This document shows, in pieces, positions 9,584 through 20,451 of a stretch of 22,379 nucleotides of DNA (position 1 is its first letter; each line of letters starts with the position of its first letter). The notes below the pieces were generated by a model. The model was not told the DNA's origin. It saw only the letters and a program-made list of their open reading frames with translations, and did no database searches. This DNA comes from Lenisia limosa (lineage: Eukaryota; Breviatea), in NCBI GenBank assembly GCA_001655205.1, contig LPNZ01009111.1:1-22379 (forward strand). The letters run 5' to 3'. A program made the translations under genes and the position numbers.

Positions 9584-11655
9584 ATGTTCGACTACCTCTT
9601 CTCACTGTTCCCGAGTAACTACTCCTCCTCATTTTCTGAAGATGCCTTTTCACAATCGACTTTCCCTGGCCCTCCCCCTCCCCCTCCACCAAGCTTTGAA
9701 AATGACATCTGCAGCGAGCCTCCTCAGCTCCCCATGCCAGTGGTCAATGCCCCGCCTGGTACCTTTTACCAACCGCCTGTCCCGTTAGAGGCCTACGCGG
9801 TGCCGTCAGGACCACTTCCCACCATCAATGCTCCCGCCCCCCAGAGCAGCATGCCTCCCTGCATTGCTAGTGGTGCCTACACCACCGCACTCCTTGGACA
9901 GGTTGGGGGGGGGGGGTACTTTTGTTTCGTGGGGATACGGGTTTTACAAGAAACAAAGAACTGACAATTCACTGTAAATCTGGTTGATATAGAATCTCAT
10001 ATACCTAATCTTGCTTTTCTGGATGCTGCAATCAAATGGTGGTTTTGGGAAACAATCAATTGTTGACTTGCTCTTCATTTGTTCAAATATTGGCAGTTGC
10101 TTTGAAACTTCAATGTGACCATTCTTGAAAGGTGCACATTAGTGCAGAGTTTTGTTTTTTCTCTTTTACCCCNNNNNNNNNNNNNNNNNNNNNNNNNNNN
10201 NNNNNNNNNNNNNNNNNNNNNNNNNNNNNNNNNNNNNNNNNNNNNNNNNNNNNNNNNNNNNNNNNNNNNNNNNNNNNNNNNNNNNNNNNNNNNNNNNNNN
10301 NNNNNNNNNNNCGGAACTTTGTTACGGCCGCACAGGCTCAACATTCCGCTATTTATCACTCTGGTTTGACGGGTACTCAATCTTGGATGCTCTCGGATGG
10401 ATGCTCTTAGATACTTTTGGGGAGGTTCTTTTGTTTTCATTTTGTTATGAATGGCGTGTTTAATTGATCATTTCTAATCATCAGGAATATATGCCACGGA
10501 ATACCAAAAGGCAGCCAACCTCAGGGAAACCCGTTTGAAGAAGAACAGAGAAGCCGCAGCTGCAAGTAGAAAAAAGAAGAAGGAAATGATTGTTTGGGGA
10601 TTGGGCGATTATTCCTTTAAAGCTTCCTCCAAATACCCTTTCATTCATTTCCAACCATAATTTACAGTATACAAAGTTGATAAACTATACTCAGTCAATA
10701 TTTTTTTAATACAAGTAACTGACACCTCATAGTCTGTGATGCAAGCCGAAAATCTCCAGCTCCAAAAAGACAAAAAAGAGCTGACTGTAGCAGTCACTAG
10801 CCTAGCGTCTCAGAACAAGAAACTAGAGTATGTTTTAATGAAATTTCACAATATATTGGCTTTTGGTCATTTGTCTTTAGTTACTTGCTTGTTCAATTAT
10901 TTTATTCGTAGTTTTTTGCTTGCTTACTTACGCAGGATCTCCTTCAAAAGGGTACGATAAACGATATTTTTATTCTTAAGCCTTTGTGAAAACATTTACA
11001 TTATTGCATTCATCTAAAGCCTTGTTCCGAGTAACGAAACCAGGGACGAGGTGGAACGGCTGAGACAGCTTCTGGAACGTTCAGTTAATACACCATCGTC
11101 ACCGGACAGCATCGACCACCACCCTCTCTCATCCCCGCCGTCTCTTCTGTCAGACGAACAAGTAAGAGACATGTACTGTCTAAAGCAAACGAAAGGCTAT
11201 GATAAACAGTAAAATCCATGTTTTCACTTGTATTGCTTGTTTCATAATAAGCTCTATGGTTGACCAGCCCCCAGGTTTCAGTTTGTGATCTAAGTCCGCC
11301 TCTGTCGGACTCATCAACAACAACTCCGGCAAAGCCCTATCAGAACTGTGTCTGCCATGTTCCAGTTTCGGAAAAGGTATGGGAAATATAATGATACCAT
11401 TTTATGATTTTTACCACAAATTGATACACCCTGATGGAACAGGACTTTTCTTCTGAGATCCGCCAACCTCCCCACGCTCTCCACGCTGCCACCTTAGACA
11501 CATTGTCACAGCACTTGTGCTATGATGAGTTTTCTTTCGAGAACCACACCAATGCAGTGAGCCTGTTCTTGCCATTATTTCTATTCCATTTTATGGTTGG
11601 GGTAACTTTTCAGGAAATTCTCCTTCCCTCCACTGAAGACAACTTCTTCTTTTAG
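9584..11655 (+). CDS. bZIP transcription factor (CREB/ATF-like)
   Basis: A nuclear DNA-binding dimer-forming factor. Eight exons: 9584-9901, 10336-10363, 10485-10591, 10733-10827, 11044-11161, 11275-11376, 11443-11556 and 11614-11655. They sum to 924 nt in frame, 307 residues. Residues 1-106 are a Ser/Pro-rich activation-type region with a seven-proline run. The basic region RLKKNREAAAASRKKKK (132-148) has the bZIP N-x7-R signature (N136, R144). The zipper has Met154 then Leu161, 168, 175, 182 and 189 at exact heptads, which confirms three splice joins independently. The C-terminal third is Ser/Pro-rich with SP sites and ends STEDNFFF. Exon 2 may end at 10372 instead (same phase). The intron 1 gap (10173-10311) hides no required coding sequence. 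The subfamily within CREB/ATF is not certain. Confidence 0.93.
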
Positions 11656-11819
11656 TCTCTTTTTGCTAGGTTTTTCTATTCTATTCTAATGTACCGTTTA
11701 TTGCTGTTTCCAAATATGCTATAGTCAGGCCTCATTTTTCACTGAGACCCCCCCACCCGGTTTACAATGAAGAAACATAAATCAACCATTCTAATGTACA
11801 ATCATATTCCATGACTTGC

Positions 11820-14757
11820 CTAATCCTCCTCCTCTTCTTCCATTTGAGCATATTGATCAGCAAGGGCCTTTCGACGAGCTTGTTCTGAAAACATTACTAG
11901 TTCACATGTAGCAAGAGCGAGATGGGCACTATAAAGGTTATTATATCATATCATATGTAGTATCAGCGGATACCCACCACTTATGACNNNNNNNNNNNNN
12001 NNNNNNNNNNNNNNNNNNNNNNNNNNNNNNNNNNNNNNNNNNNNNNNNNNNNNNNNNNNNNNNNNNNNNNNNNNNNNNNNNNNNNNNNNNNNNNNNNNNN
12101 NNNNNNNNNNNNNNNNNNNNAAACTTGAGCACATAGCCATTCCAAAAGGATATCACCAACCGGTTTTGAGAAGTCAACCTTGGTTTGATTGGCGGAAAGA
12201 TGTGCGAAAGGGGAGGCTTCTAAAATGTGATGGCTGGTAAGGAATTCACTTCGTCCCAAACAATAACACTAACATCGAATCCCTTGCTACTTAGATAGTA
12301 TTATTAAAGGATGTGTTGAAACAAAGCAACTACATCCACCCCATCGGAGCTCTCAAGGGATGATTAGAAGTGCAGGTAGAATTCTTACCAGTTGTGAAAG
12401 GGGTGGTCGGGGGAGGAGGGACAAAAAATTCAGTATCTTCAGGAAGGGGTGGAGGAGGAGGAGGGGGTGTACCTAAATCAGTAAAAATAGGGTTAAAAGA
12501 AATGAGGAATTGTTGCATCTTAAGAGCTGTAAACATAATCACGATATCATTTAATAATAATAGTATGCCGTATAAACACTAGAGGACGATGATTACAGAG
12601 TCACCTACTTGATTCGGGGGGTGGGGGAGGCGGGGGGAAGTCTTGTGGCGGNNNNNNNNNNNNNNNNNNNNNNNNNNNNNNNNNNNNNNNNNNNNNNNNN
12701 NNNNNNNNNNNNNNNNNNNNNNNNNNNNNNNNNNNNNNNNNCCACTGCTTGGAACGGTTTTCATTTCGGCTGCAGTAAGTGGAGTGGTTTTGAAAATGTT
12801 CTTGTCTTTTCTTCCAAGAATCTCCTCTCGTCTTGCCTCAAAAGCAGCTTTTCTCATTGTCTGAAGCCATCAACAAAAAAAGGACAATTTAGTTTTTACA
12901 CACCACACCAGACACCAAAACAAGACACAGACAATACCCACGTCCCAATTGGGAAAGATGCCTAGAGTCATACCTTTTCCATGTCCGAATCCACACGTGA
13001 CACCTTCATTCCCGGAAACCCATTTAGGATAGGAGTCTGGAGGGTGAATCAGGAAGAACACCCAATAATCGCATTTGTTTCGAGAAAAGTAATACACTAT
13101 CATACTGCAACTTTTCTGTCTCTGAACACAATGTAAGCGGCTCTCTTTCCCTTCTTGAAGGACACCAAGTCAATTGGTCCATATTTTGACAAAAGACGCT
13201 GGAACATGAATTCTTGAAAACTGGTACAACAAATCAGCTGGGATACTAAGAATTATCAAATATGACATAAAGTGATACTAAAACTCTTTTCTTTTGTATC
13301 ATACACAATATACATGTATGTGTCTGTCATAAAAATGCTACTCAATAGATTTATGTATATATTCCTAACTTCAATTGAACAAAATTAATAATATTTCCAA
13401 TTACTTTGGCTATCTCAATGAAACAACTATATCAAGAGAACATGTGTCATCCTAGTATGCTTAAAACTTCCTCACCCTCAACAAGTCTTCTTCGTAGAGG
13501 CTGTCTTCCCTGAACTTCAATCGAACACAGAGGGCTGAAAAATCATCAATAGAGTCTAATGCCAAGATTGTAATTTGAACAAATATATCGTCAATAAAGC
13601 AGCAATATTCACAAACTAAATCTGCACGGAGCTTGTGACAAAACTGGTCAGAAATATTTATTGAACCGCACTCACCCTCGCCAATCTTCCGCAGGTCATT
13701 AGCTCTGAGCTCCGCCTGGCGCTCGGCCTCCTCAACGTCAAGGTCAGCGAAGAACTTCTTCGCACTGCTCTCGCGGTCGGAAGCCTTGGGTGTCATTCGT
13801 TCAGTGGAACAGTATAAAACATAAACGGGAGTCATTCATTTAGTGGAAAAGTATAGAACATAAACGAAGGAAAACATCAAAAAAAAAACAACATTCTCAA
13901 CATCCTCATAACCGCATCCCTCCATTGTCATAACTGCATCCCTCCATTGTCTAATTATCACCCCAACCTGCTGTGCCCTGGCAACATTGGCTGCCTGACG
14001 CTCTTTCATTCGTTGAAGCTCCGCCAGCTTCTCGCGTGCCTCCAGCGCTGCACTGGTGAGACCATTTACTTATAAACCGCAGCAGTGAGTGTCTTCGAGG
14101 GAATAAAAGGGCGCATATACACCACAAACTATCGCGCATCTGTTTGCGTTCATTGGAGATGGAGTCCCTCTTGATTTTAGCGGCTTTCTTGACGTCATAC
14201 TCCTTATGAAAGGCCTGAACAATAAAGCTCTTGGTGACGCGAGAATTATGCAAAAAAAAAAAAAAGTCATGGTCCTTTTTGTATTCACTTTGAAAAGTAC
14301 ATAAGAATATACGCAAAATTACGTCAGACCTCTCTCGAGGCAGGGTCCGAAAGAACTGTGTAGGCCTTGTTGATCAAATGAAAGCGGTGTTCGGCCTCTA
14401 AAAGCAATTAGACATGACCAGCTCCACTTGGGTCAGCACAGGGAAAACAACCACAATCATCGCAAAACAAAATGAAAACCCTTTGGTTCCAGAATAAGAT
14501 CGGCCAGGCAATAGTTCGTCGCCGTGGGAAGACACAAATCAAACCTTTGATCTTTTCAGAGTCGGCTGTGTCAAGCTTATCTGGATGATGCACCAATGCT
14601 TGTCTTCTGTAGGACTGAAGATGTGGTTAGTTATCTTTACTTGACTTAAATATATGAATAAACTGCAGTTCACTACCTTTTTAATGTCAGAAGCACTTGA
14701 AGTCTTGTCGAGATCAAGAATCTCATAGTAGTCGATGAATTCGTCAATGTCTCCCAT
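11820..14757 (-). CDS. DNAJC17: DNAJC17-like protein: J domain, helical linker, RRM, proline-rich tail
   Basis: DNAJC17 (yeast Cwf23 group) is a nuclear J-domain protein tied to the spliceosome. Readable exons: complement of 14757-14677, 14614-14545, 14397-14330, 14214-14130, 14047-13968, 13784-13676, 13534-13476, 13198-13106, 13036-12974, 12860-gap, gap-12609, 12472-12389, 12219-12179 and 11884-11820. The J domain spans residues 1-72: YYEILDLDKTSSASDIKK, SYRRQALVHHPDK with the HPD motif, and INKAYTVLSDPASRE. A charged helical linker follows, then an RRM with LCVRLKF (RNP2-like) and KRAAYIVFR (RNP1-like). Beyond the usual family end comes a tail with several proline runs (PPPPPP, FFVPPPPTTPF), ending QYAQMEEEEED then TAG. 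Gaps at 12652-12741 and 11988-12120 hide parts, so attachment of the final exon is likely but not proven. It converges on the bZIP gene with 164 bp between stops. Confidence 0.87.
13792..13869. repeat. Imperfect 39-bp tandem duplication
   Basis: Two adjacent 39-bp copies (13792-13830 and 13831-13869), each starting GTCATTC and containing CATAAACG, about 85% alike by eye. They lie in the DNAJC17 intron just upstream (in transcript sense) of the exon 6 acceptor at 13785. Confidence 0.75.
13907..13950. repeat. 22-bp tandem duplication
   Basis: Two adjacent copies of CATAAC(C/T)GCATCCCTCCATTGT differing at one base, in the same DNAJC17 intron as the 39-bp duplication and close to the exon 5 donor (13967). 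Confidence 0.85.
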
Positions 14758-14946
14758 TCTGCCGAATGTGCTCACTTTGTTTGACACAAAGTAGCCAATT
14801 AAGAGGCCAGTGAGAACTAGTTTCGTGTGAAAAGGGAGTGCCGGGACGGGCCATGCCCTTAGCCCCAAAAAATTTGCAGCAAAATCCTTTTTAAATAAGG
14901 TAATTGTCTTTTTTGAGTTAGTTTATATTCATAATTATAGGTAAAA
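14758..14946. promoter_or_regulatory. Compact bidirectional promoter, DNAJC17 / QARS
   Basis: Only 189 bp separate the two divergent start codons. It contains a perfect 7-bp inverted repeat, ACTTTGT-TTGAC-ACAAAGT (14774-14792), directly followed by a CCAAT pentamer (14795-14799). No TATA box is obvious at a standard distance. Shared control of a spliceosomal and a translation gene is inferred from the arrangement. Confidence 0.55.
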
Positions 14947-17900
14947 ATGTCAGGAAAGCCTAAGAAGGTTATCAACCAGGCGGATTTGGATTCGATGGCA
15001 GCTCTCTTTGAGTCTGTTGGACTTGATGCCAAAAAAGCCAAGGAAACTGCCAACGGAAATGCCAAATTTGCGAATAGCTTGAGGGAGATCATCGCTGAGG
15101 TGAGCTCTTCTTCTTTCTCATGGCTCTACTATGTTTAATTTAATAGAAAATATTTATTTTTAATTCCCAAAGTGAAACGACTTCTCCCTTTTGATAAACC
15201 AAATATCTGTTTTTTCTTTTCCTTACAAATATGAAACCCATCCTCCTTTCCTTTAATTTCAAGTTTTGTTTTCGTTCTTTTGTTGTTGAAAGGTGTGTTT
15301 TTGGGTTTCCACTGGAATACCTTTTTTGCTGCCACAACCTCAACTGCATTCATTCTACTGACCGCCAGTCTGGCGTCTCTGAAGGCTGCGACAAGAACGT
15401 TGGTGTCGGCCTTTATGGTGTATGCGGCAGGTTCCCAGCCTGTGCTCTTGTCCATCGTCCCACTGTTGTCAAATACGTTGCCGACGGCAGGATCAGTACC
15501 CATCAGCAAATTGAAGCCATGAGTGTCTATATGAAGAAGTGGGTGATGGGCTGTATGGTAGATCCATTGATTAGTGTCGTACTTCTTACTGTTGAATTTT
15601 ATCAAACAAAACATTTATATTATTTATTAGAAGCTCTTTTTTCAGCAAAAAAGATTGGTAATAAAGGTTTAGAATTGCTAGCGACCCCCTTGACATTGCC
15701 GAGTTTGAGAAGGAGTGTGGTGTTGGTTTGAGGGGAATTGAATTACAAGCTGTTTTTTTTTTTCACCCCCCCTNNNNNNNNNNNNNNNNNNNNNNNNNNN
15801 NNNNNNNNNNNNNNNNNNNNNNNNNNNNNNNNNNNNNNNNNNNNNNNNNNNNNNNNNNNNNNNNNNNNNNNNNNNNNNNNNNNNNNNNNNNNNNNNNNNN
15901 NNNNNNNNNNNNNNNNNNNNNNNNNNNNNNNNNNNNNNNNNCGTGGACGCTCACTTTGCTGAACTGAAGGACACTCTCATTGAACAGCGCTACAAGTACC
16001 CCGTCGGAAAGCTCCTCTCCCACGTTTGTTGGGAATTAGAATTGGACTGGGTAAAGTCACAGAATAATTATTCGGCATTAAGAACAAGTGGAAGGCTTTC
16101 ATAATGACGCCCCCCCCCCCTGCACTATTCCTTATACAATCCCAGGTAAACATGAAGCTGAAGTGGGCCGACGGTAAGGTTGTAATGGCCGCAGTGACTG
16201 CGGCTCAGACGGCTCTTCTCGGACCCAAGACCGAGGCTGACAACACCAAGCCCGCCAAAGTTTGCCACGCTTGTCAACTCGAGAATCTTAGATACTTTTC
16301 CGGGACTGAATCGATAGCCTGGAATGTCCATCAAATTTGGCATAACCCATCCAGAAGAAGGCTCCGAAAGAGGCAAAGAAGAAGGCTGAGACTAAGGCTG
16401 AGGAAGAGCCCTCTGAAACTGTCGCTAATGTCAAATTCAACGACCCCAAAGACAACAGACAACGTATGCTGGGTTTTATATTAAAGGGCTCTGAGAAATC
16501 CTTGATGCTTCCAATTTTGCTTGATGATTCGTGCCTGAAATAGGAGTGTCTGTATTAAGATGTTTGGGAATGAGTGTTTAGATGGACCTCTCGCTTATGA
16601 TTATAGTTACAAAGGATATCCTCAATGGACATCTTCAGAACACTGGTGGAGTTGTTGTTACCCGGTAAGTGGTTGGTTGATTAACGAGGAAATTGTAAGT
16701 AGTGTCGGGTCCTTAACAGAATAGATTCCCTCCTGAACCTAATGGTCATCTTCACATTGGACATGCTAAGGTTTGTGGAGCTTGGGTCTTTGGATTTCGC
16801 TTTGATACTCCTTGGTCCAAATACATTACATGCTATTTTCTTGTAACTGTATTTCCTCATTGTCTCGTTTATCTGGCGACAGGCCATGAACTTCTCTTTC
16901 TCCTATGCCAAACGAATGGGAGGCTACACCTATCTCCGTTTCGACGACACCAACCCCGAGAAGGAAGACCAAACTTATATGGACTCGTGGGGNNNNNNNN
17001 NNNNNNNNNNNNNNNNNNNNNNNNNNNNNNNNNNNNNNNNNNNNNNNNNNNNNNNNNNNNNNNNNNNNNNNNNNNNNNNNNNNNNATCTGTTGAGTGGCT
17101 CGGACACAAGCCTTACAAGGTATTCCACTGTAACTGTTTCCTATGAGCATTGTACCCATCCCAATTTCCCTTTTATGAAAATTGCAGGATAATTCTCCAT
17201 CTTCACTCCTTAGATTACACACGCTTCAGATTACTTTGATGATATGTACAACTTGGCACTAGGCCTCATCAGAAAAGGTTAGTCTGGGATATAGCGATTG
17301 CAACTGTTGTTCTTATCATATTTCACCTATTATTTTTCTTGACAACGATCCCACCTCACCCCCCAGACAAGGCCTACGTTTGCCACCAGGATAAGGAGGC
17401 CATGAGCAAGGGACGTGAGACCCGAACTGATAGCCCCTGGAGAACCCGGTGCGAATATATCAATAACATCTTTTCTCTATCAAGTTTTTCCCGCTGCTCT
17501 TGACAGTTTAGATCTGTTGAAGAGAACCTTGTTGAGTTCGAGCGCATGAGGTGGGGATGTGAACCTTGTTGAGTTCGAGCGCATGAGGTGGGGATGTGAA
17601 CCTTGTTGAATTCGAGCGCATGAGGTGGGGATGTGTTCTTTTTATTATATCGCCGTACTACTACTTTTTCTGTTTTGTTTTTTTGGATGTTTTACTTTCC
17701 CTCTTATTGGAGAAATATCAAACACTTTGTGGAAAAGCTTCTTTTAAATTGGAAGGCTTTCTTTTGTTCACTATAAAGACGTGGAGAATACTCAGAAGGC
17801 ACTGCGACGCTTCGCCTCAAAATGGATATGCAGAACGACAACTCTGTCATGCAAGACCTTGTTGCATACAGAATTAAGGTACACCTGGGGACTAGGTGTA

Positions 17901-20202
17901 TATTTAAGGAATCACTCAACGCCGCTTTTTAAAAGGCAGTCTTTTTAAACGGAAAGCCCTGGTCACATTGCCTCTTCATGTTCAATTCTAACAGTTCAGT
18001 TCCTCCCCCACCCCAAGACTGGAGACAAGTGGTGCGTGTACCCCTCATACGACTTCGAGCACTGTATTGTTGACAGCATTGAGGACATCACCCACTCCCT
18101 CTGCACAAAGGAGTTTGAGGTAATTGGGTGCAACCCAGACATACTTCTACGATTTTATAGGGAATAGGAAGTAGATCAAATAGTTCTTCTTCGTATGACA
18201 AGTTGAACTCTCTTTTCTGGATAAATATTTGATATTTCCAAATAGGTCCGCCGTGACTCCTACTTCTGGCTTCTTGACGCTCTTGAAATCTACAAGCCTG
18301 TTGTCTGGGAGTTCTCTCGTCTTAACATCACCAACACTGTTATGTCCAAGAGGAGGCTGCACAAGCTTGTTGATGAAGGTGTGCTGACAATTTGGCGTTC
18401 TATATCATGAATTGGTGAACGCTTCTCCTGTTACCCACTAAACCCCCCTATCATCCTCAACATGGCATCTCACCTAACAGGCTTCGTGCGAGGCTGGGAC
18501 GACCCCCGTATGCCCACGCTCGTCGGGATGAGGCGCAGAGGCTACACTGCCAACTCCATTGCGGCGTTCTGTGACGTCATCGGAGTGACAAGGTCCGAGA
18601 ACCTCATCCCCATCTCAGTCCTTGAGGGTTGTGTCAGGAAGGTGCGTCTTTGGTGTCGTACAACCGTAACTTTTAAATGCATTTCCTATTTATTAGTGAG
18701 CTATTTTTTTTGCTAAAAATCCCCCCCTCCCAGGATTTGAACGATGTGGCCGAGAGACGTTTTGCTGTTCTCGACCCTGTGGAAGTTACTCTGACCAACT
18801 GGGAAGGTAGCTGGGGTCTTTTTCTCCTTTCTTCCTGAGTCTTCTTGAGTGAGTAAATAACATACCTGAATCTTTTAAGATATTAATATCTGTGGGCTTT
18901 GCACAATATAGCTGCTTCAGAAGTGTGGGATATTTCTGACAGCATTAGAGGGCAAGGCTGTTGAGGTTGACGCACCCAACCACCCCAAGGACACCACCAA
19001 GGGTACTCGCAAGGTATGTCATGTGATGTGTCCTCTTGGTCCTCGAAAAGAAGATTCATTCATGGGATATTTGTGTTTTTTGGTCTCTATTCCTTTTTAT
19101 TCGACAGTTGAACATGACCCGCACCGTCTACCTTGAACGCTCAGACATCCGAACGGTGGACAGCAAGGTGGGCGAGAATGACTGTTAAACAGAGACTCCC
19201 TTGGATAACTTTAAGGATACTGTTGAATAACTTTAATGTCATATGTATACGTAAGTAGTGGATTGGGTGACCTATCATCATCATATTAATCAGGCGAGAT
19301 AGCCCTCTGATGCTGAGCGTTTAGGACTTCTTCGGCCTTGCGCCTAATAAAGTTGTTGGCCTCAAGTACGGTATCCACATCAAGGCCACTGAGGTGGGCA
19401 ATTTGGCAAGTATTATCAGTTCACTTGTCGTTCAAAAGACAAAATAGAATTTCACATTTCCAATAGATGAATAAAATGTTTTTATTGGACGCTTTGTTTT
19501 GCATTTCCACTTACCCCTCTCCCCAGATTTCCACTGACGCTGATGGTAAGGTTCTCGCCGTCAAAGCGGAAGAGGTTCCTGTGCCCACCACCAAGATCAA
19601 GGGTTACCTCCACTGGGTGTCCGAGTCCAAGCCAGGCGTTGTGGGTGGAGAGGAGTTTTCGTTTGAAACTGGTTCACTGTTAGCATGTATTATATGACCC
19701 AAAAGGCCCCACACAAATTCGAAGCGCGCCTCTATGACGTCCTGTTCAAGACTGAGAACCTTGCTGAAGTTGCGGAGTGGCAGAAGGATATCAATGAAAA
19801 CAGCCTGAAGTTCGTGGGGCGAGCTGTACTGAAATTCATCGACAGTTTACTCTTTAGGGAGCACATAGCCATGCTCTATGTGGATCCCATCACCGTGTCC
19901 TCTTTCACCCTGTTTGGTTACCCCCCCCCCAGGTCATTGACAGCCTTTTGTGAGGTGTCTGTCAAGGACCTTCCCGTTGGAACGGCAGTTCAGTTCGAGC
20001 GCCTGGGCTTCTTCGCCGTCGACCCCGATACCAAGGTGAGAGCTGCAAGCATATCTTGCTTCAATATCATAAAATTGCCTTTTTCATGAACATGTTATGT
20101 CGTCACAACTCTTCAGATAAATATGACCTCTTTCAGGACGACAGCATTGTAATGAACCGCACGGTGACCCTCAAGGAGTCCAAGGATAAGCTCAAGGCTT
20201 AG
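14947..20202 (+). CDS. QARS1: Glutaminyl-tRNA synthetase, cytoplasmic
   Basis: Class I synthetase charging tRNA-Gln. About 25 exons: 14947-15099, 15369-15542, 15682-15725, gap-16023, 16146-16259, 16355-16463, 16607-16664, 16725-16770, 16883-gap, gap-17119, 17214-17277, 17367-17448, 17512-17550, 17779-17878, 18000-18119, 18246-18378, 18481-18641, 18734-18806, 18943-19013, 19108-19167, 19325-19393, 19527-19640, 19706-19813, 19933-20035 and 20137-20202. The N-terminal tRNA-binding module ([38 protein letters not shown]) is joined by a Lys/Glu linker to the catalytic core. Core motifs are [15 protein letters not shown] (HIGH), [26 protein letters not shown], and VMSKRRLH (KMSKS variant). The C-terminal beta-barrels include [23 protein letters not shown] and NRTVTLKE. 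Frame holds throughout except at two homopolymers (15685-15689 and 19946-19949), where one base too many is present. The first ATG starts the family-like N terminus. Confidence 0.97.
17524..17634 (+). repeat. 37-bp unit in three tandem copies across a QARS 5' splice site
   Basis: Copies at 17524-17560, 17561-17597 and 17598-17634. Each runs from GAACCTTGTTGA to GGTGGGGATGT; only the third differs, by one base. Each copy carries the end of exon 13 (GCGCATGAG) and its donor (GTGGGG). Only the first donor (after 17550) joins exon 14 in frame. The unit is not a multiple of three, so the second or third donor would shift frame and meet a stop. Confidence 0.95.
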
Positions 20203-20451
20203 GTATTATGGTGGCATGGTTTGCTCTCCCTTTATGATGAAGGTCTTACGGTACAGTTATCTTGGAACAAAGCTCTGGATAAACCGTTTAATCAATTGTA
20301 TGCAGTAAAGTCTCTATCGTACCTCGATATTTCAACACGATCTATCACACAGTCGCCTTTGTAATAACAAGAATCTGCATTATACAATCATAATAATTAT
20401 AATAAATACCAAGAAAAAACCCATACCCAGCAGAGAGACAATGATAACAAA

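Noticed and set aside
12370-12582. Plus-strand glycine-rich open frame
   Set aside because: It is the complement of the proline-run exon of the DNAJC17-like gene, which keeps phase with its neighbours.
15231-15731. A 166-codon plus-strand frame across QARS exons 2-3
   Set aside because: Only its middle (15369-15542) matches QARS; both ends run through introns, with good splice sites inside.
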